Positions 8,999 to 18,312 of a stretch of 43,918 nucleotides of DNA are shown here, in pieces. Under the pieces are notes generated by a model. The model did not search any database and had not been told where the DNA came from. It saw only the letters and a program-made list of their open reading frames with translations. The position numbers were made by a program, and so were the translations under genes. The stretch comes from Bacillota bacterium (GTDB taxonomy: Bacteria; Bacillota; Desulfotomaculia; Desulfotomaculales; Ammonificaceae), in NCBI GenBank assembly GCA_020063185.1, contig JAGUUY010000064.1:1-43918 (forward strand), written 5' to 3'. The number at the start of each line of letters is the position of its first letter. Position 1 is the stretch's first letter.

Positions 8999-9364
8999 TT
9001 AAAACGCGTTTTCAATGTGCTCCATTTCTTTGACCTTCCTGCCGCCCGCTTCGAATTGAACCGCAATCACATCGAAGCGGCAGAAACTGCCCTTCCGTAC
9101 TTCGTTGGTAAGGTAGTAGCGCGCAACCTCCCGTATTTTTAAACGCTTTTGGCGGGTGATGCTCTCCTGGGGAGTGCCGAAACCTGTGGAACCTTTAGCC
9201 CGGACCTCAATAAAGACCAGGGTCTTTCCGTCAATGGCGATGACGTCGATTTCCCCATAGCGGCAGCGATAGTTTCGCGCCAAGATTTTAAAACCTTTAC
9301 GCTGTAAGTGGTCTGCGGCCAGCTTTTCGGCAAGCGCGCCGAGCGTCTTCCTGTGCTCTTCCAC
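8999..9364 (-). CDS. YraN/UPF0102 family protein
   Basis: LGALAEKLAADHLQRKGFKILARNYRCRYGEIDVIAIDGKTLVFIEVRAKGS. Confidence 0.94.
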   Translation of the reverse strand: MEEHRKTLGALAEKLAADHLQRKGFKILARNYRCRYGEIDVIAIDGKTLVFIEVRAKGSTGFGTPQESITRQKRLKIREVARYYLTNEVRKGSFCRFDVIAVQFEAGGRKVKEMEHIENAF

Positions 9365-10107
9365 TAAAAACTTCCCCGGCCTTCCAACAGGTGCTTAACC
9401 GGTGCAAAACTCCGGCGGTGAAACGGCGAGGGCCCGTATTTCTGCAACGCTTCCAGGTGTTCGGGTGTCGGATAACCCTTATTACGGCAAAAGCCGTAGT
9501 GGGGAAACACGGCGTCCAATTCGTCCATCAACTTGTCCCGCGTCACTTTGGCGATGATGGAAGCCGCGGCGACGGCGGCAACCAGCGCATCACCGTGCAC
9601 CACCCCCGTTTGGGGCAGAAACAACTCCGGTATAATACTGCCGTCAACGATCACGTGATCCGGCTTCGGTCGTAGGCCGGCCAGCGCCCGCCGCATCGCC
9701 AGGAAGGAAGCGCGGCGGATATTGAGGGTATCAATCTCCGCCACGGAAGCCAAACCTACGGACCAGGTGACCGCGACGGCCCGGATGGCCTCGGCCAGTA
9801 CGGCCCGCCGCGGGGCGGAGACAACTTTGGAGTCGTTGAGACCGGGAAGGTCCGCCCCCTCCGGTAAAATAACTGCGGCGGCCGCGACCGGACCGGCCAA
9901 AGGGCCCCTGCCGGCTTCGTCCACACCGGCTACGAGGCGAAAGCCCCTGGCCTTCAGTCCTTGTTCAAAAGCAAAGAGAGCGGCATACCGCGCTTCTTCC
10001 CGTTCCGTTATCGCCAACCAGAAATGGTCATACTCAGGGTGCTCCGTCAAACACCTGTTATCTCGAAACAACACCGACACACCCCCAAAAATTAAGTCAC
10101 GGGTCAC
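9364..10107 (-). CDS. rnhB: Ribonuclease HII
   Basis: LVAGVDEAGRGPLAGPVAAAAVILP, LNDSKVVSAPRR, VVHGDALVAAVAAASIIAKVTRD. Confidence 0.95.
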   Translation of the reverse strand: MTRDLIFGGVSVLFRDNRCLTEHPEYDHFWLAITEREEARYAALFAFEQGLKARGFRLVAGVDEAGRGPLAGPVAAAAVILPEGADLPGLNDSKVVSAPRRAVLAEAIRAVAVTWSVGLASVAEIDTLNIRRASFLAMRRALAGLRPKPDHVIVDGSIIPELFLPQTGVVHGDALVAAVAAASIIAKVTRDKLMDELDAVFPHYGFCRNKGYPTPEHLEALQKYGPSPFHRRSFAPVKHLLEGRGSF

Positions 10108-10117
10108 GTCTAAAAGT

Positions 10118-10304
10118 GTCCTCAGTCCTAAGTCAAGCTTAGACGGATAGACCTTTGGGGTCCGTTCAAGGTTCGAAGTTAAACAACAAGAATCCGGAAT
10201 CCAAGGCTGATCGCTAACGGCTGAAAGCTGACAGCTATCAAGGCTTTTGACTCGCGACTCGTGACTACTTAGACTGCTGACTACTGACTACCGACTACCG
10301 ACTA
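10118..10304 (+). repeat. Heptad array E (composite)
   Basis: 10164-10240 is 11 consecutive in-register 7-mers; 10249-10304 is GACTCGC GACTCGT GACTACT TAGACTG CTGACTA CTGACTA CCGACTA CCGACTA; 10118-10138 is GTCCTCA GTCCTAA GTCAAGC. Confidence 0.9.
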
Positions 10305-10305
10305 C

Positions 10306-11133
10306 TTAATCCATCTCCTGGTAATCGTCAAGAGTAAACCTTCCCAGACGGCCGTCCCGGAAATCTTTAAGGAATGTAACCGCTGCCTTGAAACGGTCGA
10401 CCTGCCCCCCGGCGACTATCAGTCCACGTTTGAGGCCGATGGATTCTAAAAGCGTGCCGGGGCTTGCAGGCAGTGCGGGTAATTGGTAGCGCCGCTTCAG
10501 CACCCCGGGGTAATGCTGCTTGAGCCAGTCCAGCAGCCAGAGGGCTACACCCTCGCTGTCTATAACTTCTTCTTTGATAGCGCCGGTGGCGGCGAGTTTC
10601 AAAGCCGCTTCCCTGTTATCCAGACGCGGCCGGAGAACGCCGGGCGTATCAAGGAGTTCGATGCCCGGCGATACCCTTACCCACTGCCTGCCGCGGGTCA
10701 CACCGGGCAGGGCGCCTGTCCGGACGGACTTCTGCGCGGCCAGCCGGTTAATAAAAGTTGACTTGCCCACGTTCGGAATACCCACGACCATTCCGCGGAT
10801 CACGCCGGTGCGTCCGGGTTTTGCAACTGTCTTCACCGCTTGAGCTATTCTGCTGTGACCGCGCCCGGTGGAAGAGTCAATCTGGATTACCGGATGTTTT
10901 CCTCTCGCCAGCGCGGTTGTCCAAAGACGTGTCTGAGTCGGGTCGGCAAGGTCAACTTTATTTAATACCACTACGCGGGGGGTTTTCCAAACAATAGCGT
11001 CAATATCGGGATTGCGACTGGACAGAGGGATCCGCGCGTCCAGCAGTTCAAAGACAATGTGCACCTGTTTGAGATGCTCGCGGATGAGCTTCCGGGCCTT
11101 CGCCATGTGGCCCGGATACCAGTTGATCTCCAT
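10306..11133 (-). CDS. rbgA: Ribosome biogenesis GTPase RbgA/YlqF
   Basis: INWYPGHMAKARKLIREHLKQVHIVFELLDARIPLSSRNP; GIPNVGKSTFINRL; circularly permuted GTPase order. Confidence 0.95.
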   Translation of the reverse strand: MEINWYPGHMAKARKLIREHLKQVHIVFELLDARIPLSSRNPDIDAIVWKTPRVVVLNKVDLADPTQTRLWTTALARGKHPVIQIDSSTGRGHSRIAQAVKTVAKPGRTGVIRGMVVGIPNVGKSTFINRLAAQKSVRTGALPGVTRGRQWVRVSPGIELLDTPGVLRPRLDNREAALKLAATGAIKEEVIDSEGVALWLLDWLKQHYPGVLKRRYQLPALPASPGTLLESIGLKRGLIVAGGQVDRFKAAVTFLKDFRDGRLGRFTLDDYQEMD

Positions 11134-11146
11134 AGGAGTATCTTCC

Positions 11147-11665
11147 TCAGTGAACTATTCCAATACGGTCGGGCGGCCAGTACAAAAGCACGGCCTTACC
11201 GATGACCAGCCGCCGCTCCACAAACCCCCATACGCGGCTGTCCTGACTGTTCATCCGGTTGTCGCCCAGCACAAAGTACGATTCGGGGGGCACTTTGATG
11301 GGTCCGAAGTCATAAAAAGTAGTGTCCGGGGGGAGATAAGTTTCCGAAACAAGCCGGTCATTGATATAAAGTTTATTGTCTGAGAGCACGACAGTCTCAC
11401 CGCCAAGGCCGATGATACGCTTGACGTAGTTTCGCTTTGGGTCGAGCGGATAGCGGAAAACCATTACATCGCCGCGCTCCGGCTGGTGAAACCGGTAAGT
11501 TATCTTGGAAACAATAATGCGGTCCTTCTCGTAAAGCGTGGGTATCATTGAGCCTGAAGGAATGACCCGCGGCACAAAGACGAAGGCTCTAAGCAATACG
11601 GCCAACAATACGGCAATAACGAGAGATTCAAGGATATCGCTGAAAACTCTGGTCTTCTTCGGCAC
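11147..11665 (-). CDS. lepB: Signal peptidase I
   Basis: RVIPSGSMIPTLYEKDRIIVSK, RGDVMVFRYPLDPKRNYVKRIIGLGGE, VLGDNRMNSQDSR. Confidence 0.95.
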   Translation of the reverse strand: MPKKTRVFSDILESLVIAVLLAVLLRAFVFVPRVIPSGSMIPTLYEKDRIIVSKITYRFHQPERGDVMVFRYPLDPKRNYVKRIIGLGGETVVLSDNKLYINDRLVSETYLPPDTTFYDFGPIKVPPESYFVLGDNRMNSQDSRVWGFVERRLVIGKAVLLYWPPDRIGIVH

Positions 11666-11751
11666 TTACAATCAAGGCCTCCTGAAGCGGAAGTAGACGT
11701 CGACCAGTGCGGTTAAACTAGTTGTTTCGTCGGTCAGGCATAGAAAGATAA

Positions 11752-11780
11752 AGAAAGGACCCTCCCAGCGGGGGCCCCTC
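11752..11780 (-). terminator. Terminator for rplS on the minus strand
   Basis: Minus strand GGGGCCCCCGCTGGGAGGGTCC followed by TTTCTTTATCTTT; stem with one mismatch. Confidence 0.55.
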
Positions 11781-11786
11781 GGAACC

Positions 11787-12128
11787 TTAGCGTCTTTCAC
11801 GAATCCGGGCCGCTTTGCCGTGGAGCTTCCGGAGATAATAGAGTCGCGCGCGCCGTACCCGGCCGCGGCGGACAATTTCGACGCGTTCGATGCGCGGTGA
11901 ATGAAGCGGAAAGATGCGCTCAACCCCGACACCGTACGAGACCCGCCGGACCGTGAAAGTCTCGTTGAGACCGCCCCCACGCCGGCGTATAACCACGCCT
12001 TCGAATATTTGCGTCCGCTCCCGGCTTCCTTCAACAACCTTGACGTGCACGCGCACGGTGTCGCCGGGGCGGAAATTAAATACTTCTTTTTTAAGATCTC
12101 CGGTGAATAGTTCCGTAAGATTAGTCAT
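11787..12128 (-). CDS. rplS: 50S ribosomal protein L19
   Basis: [60 protein letters not shown]. Confidence 0.98.
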   Translation of the reverse strand: MTNLTELFTGDLKKEVFNFRPGDTVRVHVKVVEGSRERTQIFEGVVIRRRGGGLNETFTVRRVSYGVGVERIFPLHSPRIERVEIVRRGRVRRARLYYLRKLHGKAARIRERR

Positions 12129-12228
12129 TCTACGGCCCCCTTAATTCTCTTTAGCTGCCAACCCCCGGTAAAACCAGGTTACATTATAACACGGCCAAAT
12201 CAGCGCCGCAACAAATTTAGGAGGGGAT

Positions 12229-13005
12229 TCAAGACCCGGGTCCCTGACGCGGCGTGCTTAGCAGCCTGCCAAGGTGGGCGGCGAGTTTCTTCATAAAGTC
12301 CCTGTCATTCGCGTCCACTTCTTCCGGCTCAACCAGTTCCGGCCGCCTTACCAGGGTACGTATGAGCGACTCCTCGCGGCGCCAGCGATTAATCCGAGCG
12401 TGGTGCCCGCTGAGAAGGACCTCCGGCACGGCCATCCCCCGGAATTGACGAGGTTTGGTGTAATGCGGATGCTCCAGGAGACCGGAGGCGAAGGAGTCGA
12501 AAGCCGGCGCCGACGCTTCCCCCAAAACGCCGGGGACAAGGCGGGAAACTGCGTCGATAAGGACCATCGCCGGCAGTTCTCCTCCGGTGAGTACGAAATC
12601 ACCAAGAGAGATTTCCCTGGCGGCGAGGTGTTCGCTTACCCTCTCGTCCATTCCTTCGTAATGGCCGCAGATTAAAACGACGTGCTGCTCCCGCGCCAGT
12701 TCCCGGGCGATGGTTTGACTAAACCGCTCGCCCCGGGGGCACAGCAAAACCACCGGACCGGCGTTGCCACCGTGACTGCGACGGACAGCTTCCACAGCCC
12801 TCGATACCGGTTCGGGTTTCAAAACCATCCCCGCGCCGCCGCCGAAAGGGGTGTCATCCACGATCCGGTGCTTGTCTGCCGCGTAATCGCGGATATTAGT
12901 CAAACGGACCGTGATGATCCCCGCGTCTATCGCCCTCTTGAGAATGCTTACCGAGAGGGGTCCGGAGAACATTTCGGGGAACAGAGTGACAACGTCAAAA
13001 ACCAT
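12229..13005 (-). CDS. trmD: tRNA (guanine-N1)-methyltransferase
   Basis: FDVVTLFPEMFSGPLSVSILKRA, VDDTPFGGGAGMVLKPEP, ICGHYEGMDERV, SLGDFVLTGGELPAMVLIDAVSRLVPGVLG. Confidence 0.98.
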   Translation of the reverse strand: MVFDVVTLFPEMFSGPLSVSILKRAIDAGIITVRLTNIRDYAADKHRIVDDTPFGGGAGMVLKPEPVSRAVEAVRRSHGGNAGPVVLLCPRGERFSQTIARELAREQHVVLICGHYEGMDERVSEHLAAREISLGDFVLTGGELPAMVLIDAVSRLVPGVLGEASAPAFDSFASGLLEHPHYTKPRQFRGMAVPEVLLSGHHARINRWRREESLIRTLVRRPELVEPEEVDANDRDFMKKLAAHLGRLLSTPRQGPGS

Positions 13006-13038
13006 AGTATCCTACCTTAAGTATAAGGCTTTGTTTAC

Positions 13039-13560
13039 TCATCGCTGGTCTTGAAGTATGCCTTCGGGGAGCTTCACGACCATTCGGCCGCCGGGGATGT
13101 CGACCAGCTTTACCACTTCTTTTAAGGCCGGAACCAGGATTTCTTTTCCGTCCGCACCCTTAATACTGTAGACGTCGTTCGCGCCTGTCTGTAAAACGTC
13201 GCTTAACTGACCCAGACAGGCCCCTTCCTCCGTCCATACTTTCAGACCGATGAGGTCAAAGATATAGAATCGGCCCGGGGGAAGCGGCACAACCTCCTCG
13301 CGGGGGACTTCTATAAAGGCGCCCCGGAGACGTTCTGCGGCTTCCAGGCTGTTAATTTCGTTAAATTTGAGCAAAATGAACTGCTTATGGCGGCCCGCCT
13401 TTTCGATTCTGAACGTCTCTTTTTTTTTGCCGTAATTAAGGGCGGCCGTTTCCATAGTTAAAAAACGTTCAGGAAAATCCGTGAGGGGGAGAACGCGTAC
13501 CGCCCCCCGGTATCCGTGGGGGGCTATTATTTCGCCGATCGTAATGTAAAGAGGGGGCAT
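13039..13560 (-). CDS. rimM: Ribosome maturation factor RimM
   Basis: YITIGEIIAPHGYRGAVRVLPLTDFPERF; start at MPPLYI preferred over the upstream ORF start. Confidence 0.93.
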   Translation of the reverse strand: MPPLYITIGEIIAPHGYRGAVRVLPLTDFPERFLTMETAALNYGKKKETFRIEKAGRHKQFILLKFNEINSLEAAERLRGAFIEVPREEVVPLPPGRFYIFDLIGLKVWTEEGACLGQLSDVLQTGANDVYSIKGADGKEILVPALKEVVKLVDIPGGRMVVKLPEGILQDQR

Positions 13561-13564
13561 AAGC

Positions 13565-13960
13565 TTAACCCTGCTCCCGGACGGCAACAATCTTCCCTTC
13601 TTCGATGATTACTTCCACCGCGCTCAGTATGTTTGCGTCGTCACCCACGCCTATTTCAACGAGGCACTCGGTGCGTCCCTGAATAACTTCAGCTCCGGGA
13701 GCGAGACTTTTAACAGCCTGGTACTGGGAACGAAGCCGTTCCTTTATTTCGGTTTTCTCACGGCGGGCCTTGTCGATTTCATCCGCTTCGCCGCGTGCCT
13801 CAGGTTGTAATCCTGCGCGCCTGGCCTGAAATTCGACCCGCTGCAGATCGCGTTCTGCCTCTTCTAACGCTGCCTGCAACCTCTCAAGCAGCGATTCCTT
13901 ATATTTTTCGGTTAACCGTACCTTGAGGATGACAGGTCTGGTCACAGTTATTCGGTCCAC
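13565..13960 (-). CDS. YlqD family protein
   Basis: Position between rimM and khpA; coiled-coil middle; LVEIGVGDDANILSAVEVIIEEGKIVAVRE. Confidence 0.85.
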   Translation of the reverse strand: MDRITVTRPVILKVRLTEKYKESLLERLQAALEEAERDLQRVEFQARRAGLQPEARGEADEIDKARREKTEIKERLRSQYQAVKSLAPGAEVIQGRTECLVEIGVGDDANILSAVEVIIEEGKIVAVREQG

Positions 13961-13975
13961 GTTTACCCACCGGTA

Positions 13976-14203
13976 CTACATAATTTCGACAACGACTTTC
14001 TTCCGGCTCTTGGCTGCCGCTGACTTGACGACCTGGCGAATCGCCCGGGCAATCCGGCCTTGTTTACCGATGACTTTTCCCACGTCTTCGGGCGCTACCC
14101 GCAGTTCAATCAAGATGGATTTCTCTTGTTCCAACAGCTTTACGTCAACCGCTTCCGGTTTATCGACCAGGGCTTTGGCCAAAATTTCCACGAGTTCCTT
14201 CAT
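13976..14203 (-). CDS. khpA: KH-domain RNA-binding protein KhpA (YlqC)
   Basis: MKELVEILAKALVDKPEAVDVKLLEQEKSILIELRVAPEDVGKVIGKQGRIARAIRQVVKSAA. Confidence 0.95.
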   Translation of the reverse strand: MKELVEILAKALVDKPEAVDVKLLEQEKSILIELRVAPEDVGKVIGKQGRIARAIRQVVKSAAAKSRKKVVVEIM

Positions 14204-14205
14204 TG

Positions 14206-14472
14206 CTAGCCCCTTCCTTTAGCCCCGACAGTGATGATACTTGCCCGGATGAAAAGATTACGCACTGTATTCGTGAGCTGGGCCCCTTGTGCAAGCCATG
14301 CTTTGGCCCGCTCCTCGTTAATTTTGACTTCGGCCGGATCGGTGAGCGGGTTATAATATCCGATTTCTTCGATAAACCTGCCGTCACGCGGAGAACGCAC
14401 GTCTGCGACCACGATCCGGTAACGCGGCTGTTTTTTTGCGCCTACTCGTTTGAGCCTTATTTTAACCGCCAA
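14206..14472 (-). CDS. rpsP: 30S ribosomal protein S16
   Basis: [43 protein letters not shown]. Confidence 0.98.
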   Translation of the reverse strand: MAVKIRLKRVGAKKQPRYRIVVADVRSPRDGRFIEEIGYYNPLTDPAEVKINEERAKAWLAQGAQLTNTVRNLFIRASIITVGAKGRG

Positions 14473-14507
14473 ACTGTTTCACCTCCCTTCGGCGCCGGTT
14501 ACGTTCG

Positions 14508-15848
14508 TTACATGAAGGGGAAACGGCCCATTTTTACGCCCTTTTTGACCCCTTTTTCCATCGATGTGAACTGGCGGATCAACTTCTTCGTTTGTCCGAA
14601 TTGTTTTAGTAAACGGTTCACGTCCTGTACGGTGGTACCGCTGCCGTGCGCTATGCGCCGCCTGCGGCTCCCGTCAATGACATCCGGGCGCCGCCGCTCT
14701 TCCGCGGTCATCGAGTTTATAATCGCTTCGGTTAGGACCAGGTCGCGCTCGTCGAGCTGAAACTGGTCCCGGACCTTTTTCATGTTCCCGAAACCGGGCA
14801 GCATCCCGAGTACCTGCTCCAGCGGCCCCATTTTTTTAAACTGCCGCAGTTGTACCAGGAAATCTTCAAGGTTAAAGTCGGCGCTTTTGATGCGCTTCTG
14901 CATCTCCGACGCCTGCTGGATGTCAAAAGTATCCTGCGCTTTTTCAATCAGGGTAAGTACGTCGCCCATGCCGAGAATACGGTCCGCCATACGGTCGGGA
15001 TGGAAAGGTTCAAGCATATCGAGTTTTTCGCCCACGCCGGCAAACTTAATCGGGCAGCCGGTCACCTCCCGGATGGAAAGCGCCGCGCCCCCCCTGGTGT
15101 CGCCGTCGAGCTTGGTCAGGACTACGCCGTCAAGCTCCAAGCGTTTATGGAACGTTTCGGCCACGGTAACCGCGTCCTGCCCGGTCATGGCATCGGCCAC
15201 GAGGAGTATCTCATGCGGCTTGACCGACTTCTTAATCAAATCGAGTTCCTTCATTAATTCTTCGTTGATATGCAGGCGGCCCGCTGTGTCGATAACCACT
15301 GTGTCGTTGCCTTTCCTGACTGCTTCTTCAAACGCCCCGGTCGCGATCCCCACAGGGCTCTTGTCCGAGGAGTAGACAGGTACCTGGATTTGGCCCCCGA
15401 GCACTTCGAGCTGCCTGATGGCGGCCGGGCGGTAAACGTCCGCGGCGACCAGCAGCGGGCGCCGGCCCTGCTTTTTCAGGAGCACGCAGAGTTTTGCCGC
15501 GGTGGTGGTTTTACCCGATCCCTGAAGGCCCACGAGCATTATCACGGCGGGGGGCTTCGGGGCGATGTTCAGCCGTGCGTTTTCGCCCCCCATAAGCGCG
15601 GTGAGTTCATCGCGCACGATTTTAACGACCTGATGGGCCGGGTTCAGGTTGGCCAGGACCTCTTGCCCCACGGCCCGCTCCCGGATGCGCTTGACGAAAT
15701 CCTTTACGACCTTAAAGTTAACGTCGGCTTCGAGAAGGGCTACCCGGACCTCTCTTAACGCCGCGTCGACATCCTGTTCCGTAAGCTTGCCTTTTCCTTT
15801 AAGCCGCTTAAAAGTCTCTTGAAGTTTTTCCCCCAGACTTGAGAACAT
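14508..15848 (-). CDS. ffh: Signal recognition particle protein Ffh
   Basis: MFSSLGEKLQETFKRLKGKGKLTEQDVDAALREVRVALLEADVN; GLQGSGKTTTAAKL; VDTAGR; LDGDTRGGAALS. Confidence 0.97.
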   Translation of the reverse strand: MFSSLGEKLQETFKRLKGKGKLTEQDVDAALREVRVALLEADVNFKVVKDFVKRIRERAVGQEVLANLNPAHQVVKIVRDELTALMGGENARLNIAPKPPAVIMLVGLQGSGKTTTAAKLCVLLKKQGRRPLLVAADVYRPAAIRQLEVLGGQIQVPVYSSDKSPVGIATGAFEEAVRKGNDTVVIDTAGRLHINEELMKELDLIKKSVKPHEILLVADAMTGQDAVTVAETFHKRLELDGVVLTKLDGDTRGGAALSIREVTGCPIKFAGVGEKLDMLEPFHPDRMADRILGMGDVLTLIEKAQDTFDIQQASEMQKRIKSADFNLEDFLVQLRQFKKMGPLEQVLGMLPGFGNMKKVRDQFQLDERDLVLTEAIINSMTAEERRRPDVIDGSRRRRIAHGSGTTVQDVNRLLKQFGQTKKLIRQFTSMEKGVKKGVKMGRFPFM

Positions 15849-16175
15849 CAGTTCCCCTCTTTCCCCGCCATTCAATGATAGTCGGAAGCGGGAGGATACA
15901 GGTTGATTTTACTGAAAGCCGCCTCCGCCTGTCAAGCAAAGGAAGGGTGTACAATTTGAGATTCTACGGGCTCAGTTTACTACGCAACGATCCATCCGAG
16001 TAGCGAAAGTTTTTACGATCACGCGGCTTCAGGCCGTATCGGTTGACAAGCAAATAAAACCGGGGTGATGGCTGAGGAAAAGCAAAGCTAAGGCGCAAGA
16101 CTCGCGAATGGTGGGGTCCAACCGGGGGGCGCAACCGCCCGGGGCTTTCAAACAACACGGGTGCGACAACCGCGT

Positions 16176-16616
16176 TTAATTTTTGGTTTCGATCAGTTCC
16201 TTCATCCCTTTAAGCATGTCTTCGCAGTTTCGCTTAACCACCATGGTCGCCACCGGGTTGAGCAGCGGCGCGAACATGGGAATACCGAGATCAAAGTCCA
16301 CCGTCAGCTTTACAATGGTACCGTCAGCGGTGGGTTCAAAAGTCCAGGCCCCCTCGAACTTTTTAAGGTCTCCTTCCACCAGGCTGTAATCGATCCGGAG
16401 GTTCCGGTCGTCAAGGAGGTCTTTTTCCGTCCAGACCAACGGCTTGCCCTGGAGTCTGGTATCCCATCTGGTGATGGTGTAGCCCTGGCCCCGCTCGAGG
16501 GTAACGATTTTAACCACGTTTTTCATGAACTTCGGGTAGGCTTCCATGTCTTTGGCGATCTTGTAAACATCTTCCGGGCGACCCTTTATCTCTGTGGCGA
16601 CTTCGACGAACGGCAC
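16176..16616 (-). CDS. SRPBCC/polyketide-cyclase-like (COQ10-like) protein
   Basis: MPFVEVATEIKGRPEDVYKIAKDMEAYPKFMKNVVKIVTLE...VKRNCEDMLKGMKELIE. Confidence 0.82.
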   Translation of the reverse strand: MPFVEVATEIKGRPEDVYKIAKDMEAYPKFMKNVVKIVTLERGQGYTITRWDTRLQGKPLVWTEKDLLDDRNLRIDYSLVEGDLKKFEGAWTFEPTADGTIVKLTVDFDLGIPMFAPLLNPVATMVVKRNCEDMLKGMKELIETKN

Positions 16617-16637
16617 TGTATTTCCCTCCGCTATAGA

Positions 16638-17909
16638 TTATAAATCGTCGATAACGTCGTTAACGACTGCGACCGATTCCCTTATCGCCGTCAGTGCGCG
16701 TTCCAACAATTCATCCGTAATTACAGCCGGGGGTGTGATCCGGACAACCCTGTTCTGGTTCATAGAATGAAGCGCGATCACTTGCCTTTCAAGCAATGTG
16801 GAAATTAATAATCCCACCGCTCCCTCCTTGGTAAACTCGAGCGCGATCAGCAGCCCCTTGCCTCTCACGGCGGCAACGGTCTCAGGGTACTCCTGCTCCA
16901 GACGCTTGAGTTTAAAGATGGCGCGGTCCCCTAACGCGGCGGCCCTTTCGACCAGGTGTTCCTCCCGAATCGCCTTGACGGCGGCACAGCCCGCCGCACA
17001 GGCCAGGGGGTTGCCGCCGAAGGTGGAAGAGTGCAAAAAAGGATTGGTGTTGAACGGTTCGAAGACCTCGGGTTTAGCGGTGAAGGCGCCGATGGGCATC
17101 ACACCGCCGCCCAGCGCTTTGGCCATGCACATGATGTCCGGCACGACGTTCCAGTGTTCGCAGGCGAACATCTTCCCGGTGCGTCCCAGCCCCGTCTGAA
17201 TCTCGTCGAGAATGAGCAGGGCGCCGCGCCGGTCGCATACCTCCCGTACTCTGGGAAGGTAATCGTCAGGAGGGATACGCACGCCGGCCTCGCCCTGGAT
17301 CGGTTCGAGGATCACCCCGGCGGTATCGTCCGTGACCGCGCCTTCCATGGCGGCAATATCACCGAAGGGGACGCGGCTGAATCCTGCCAGCAGGGGGTAA
17401 AAGGGTTCCCGGTACAGTTCCCGGCCGCTCGCCGAAAGGGACCCGTAGGACTTCCCGTGAAACCCCCCGTGCGTAGAAACATAACCTTTGCGGCCGGTAT
17501 AAGCCCGGGCCAGCTTCAGGGCTCCTTCAACGGCTTCAGTCCCGCTGTTGCAAAAGAAGGTGTACTGAAGGCTTCCGGGGGTTATCTCCGCCAACAGACG
17601 GGCCAGGTCCACAACGGGTTTTTGCGGCAGCAGTCTGTTGGATAAGGCAAACCGGTCCAATTGCTCCTTAACCGCCGCCACCACCCTGGGGTGGCGATGG
17701 CCGTGGAAAAACACCCCGTACCCGCCGCAGTCTATGTATTCTTTACCCTGAACATCCTTCAGGACCGCGCCGTTATTCTCCCATTCGAGGGCGGTGAAGC
17801 CCATGAAGCGGTATAGCCGCGCCATCCCGTCGTTAACGTATCTGCCGTAATCTTTGATTACTTCTTCAGCAAGTCTGTCTGCTTCCTCTGCGGGTACGGA
17901 TTCCGTCAT
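16638..17909 (-). CDS. Class III PLP-dependent aminotransferase (acetylornithine/putrescine-like)
   Basis: YTFFCNSGTEAVEGALKLARAYTGRKGYVSTHGGFHGKSYGSLSASG; LLILDEIQTGLGRTGKMFACEHWNVVPDIMCMAKALGGG. Confidence 0.93.
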   Translation of the reverse strand: MTESVPAEEADRLAEEVIKDYGRYVNDGMARLYRFMGFTALEWENNGAVLKDVQGKEYIDCGGYGVFFHGHRHPRVVAAVKEQLDRFALSNRLLPQKPVVDLARLLAEITPGSLQYTFFCNSGTEAVEGALKLARAYTGRKGYVSTHGGFHGKSYGSLSASGRELYREPFYPLLAGFSRVPFGDIAAMEGAVTDDTAGVILEPIQGEAGVRIPPDDYLPRVREVCDRRGALLILDEIQTGLGRTGKMFACEHWNVVPDIMCMAKALGGGVMPIGAFTAKPEVFEPFNTNPFLHSSTFGGNPLACAAGCAAVKAIREEHLVERAAALGDRAIFKLKRLEQEYPETVAAVRGKGLLIALEFTKEGAVGLLISTLLERQVIALHSMNQNRVVRITPPAVITDELLERALTAIRESVAVVNDVIDDL

Positions 17910-18312
17910 ACTTGTTCTCCTGTCTCAATGTTTTGGGTCTAAGCCAACTTGATCAAAACTTAATGCCTGGGCGAAGCGTCCAGCTTCCCCAAGACCATGC
18001 CGCGCCGTTTGTAACTTGCGGTGTTGGGGGGAAACAAGAACCACGGCCGCCGACATCCGGGTGTTAACGGTACATACAGGTCTTAGTAAGGATGGTAACA
18101 TATTTCGGCGCCGGAAGCAATTTGCCAACCCCGGGTGGAAGCATTAAAATTTATTAAAACTATAAAGGCACCGCTGGGGGTCGCCCTGGGAGCCGCATTT
18201 GGGGCACCGGCAGCCCGGCCGTTGCTCTGGGCGGGTGTGGGCATGGTTTTATGAACTACGGGATTGACCATCGCCGTCGCACTGGGACCGGCGGGTATTA
18301 AGCGTTACGTAG

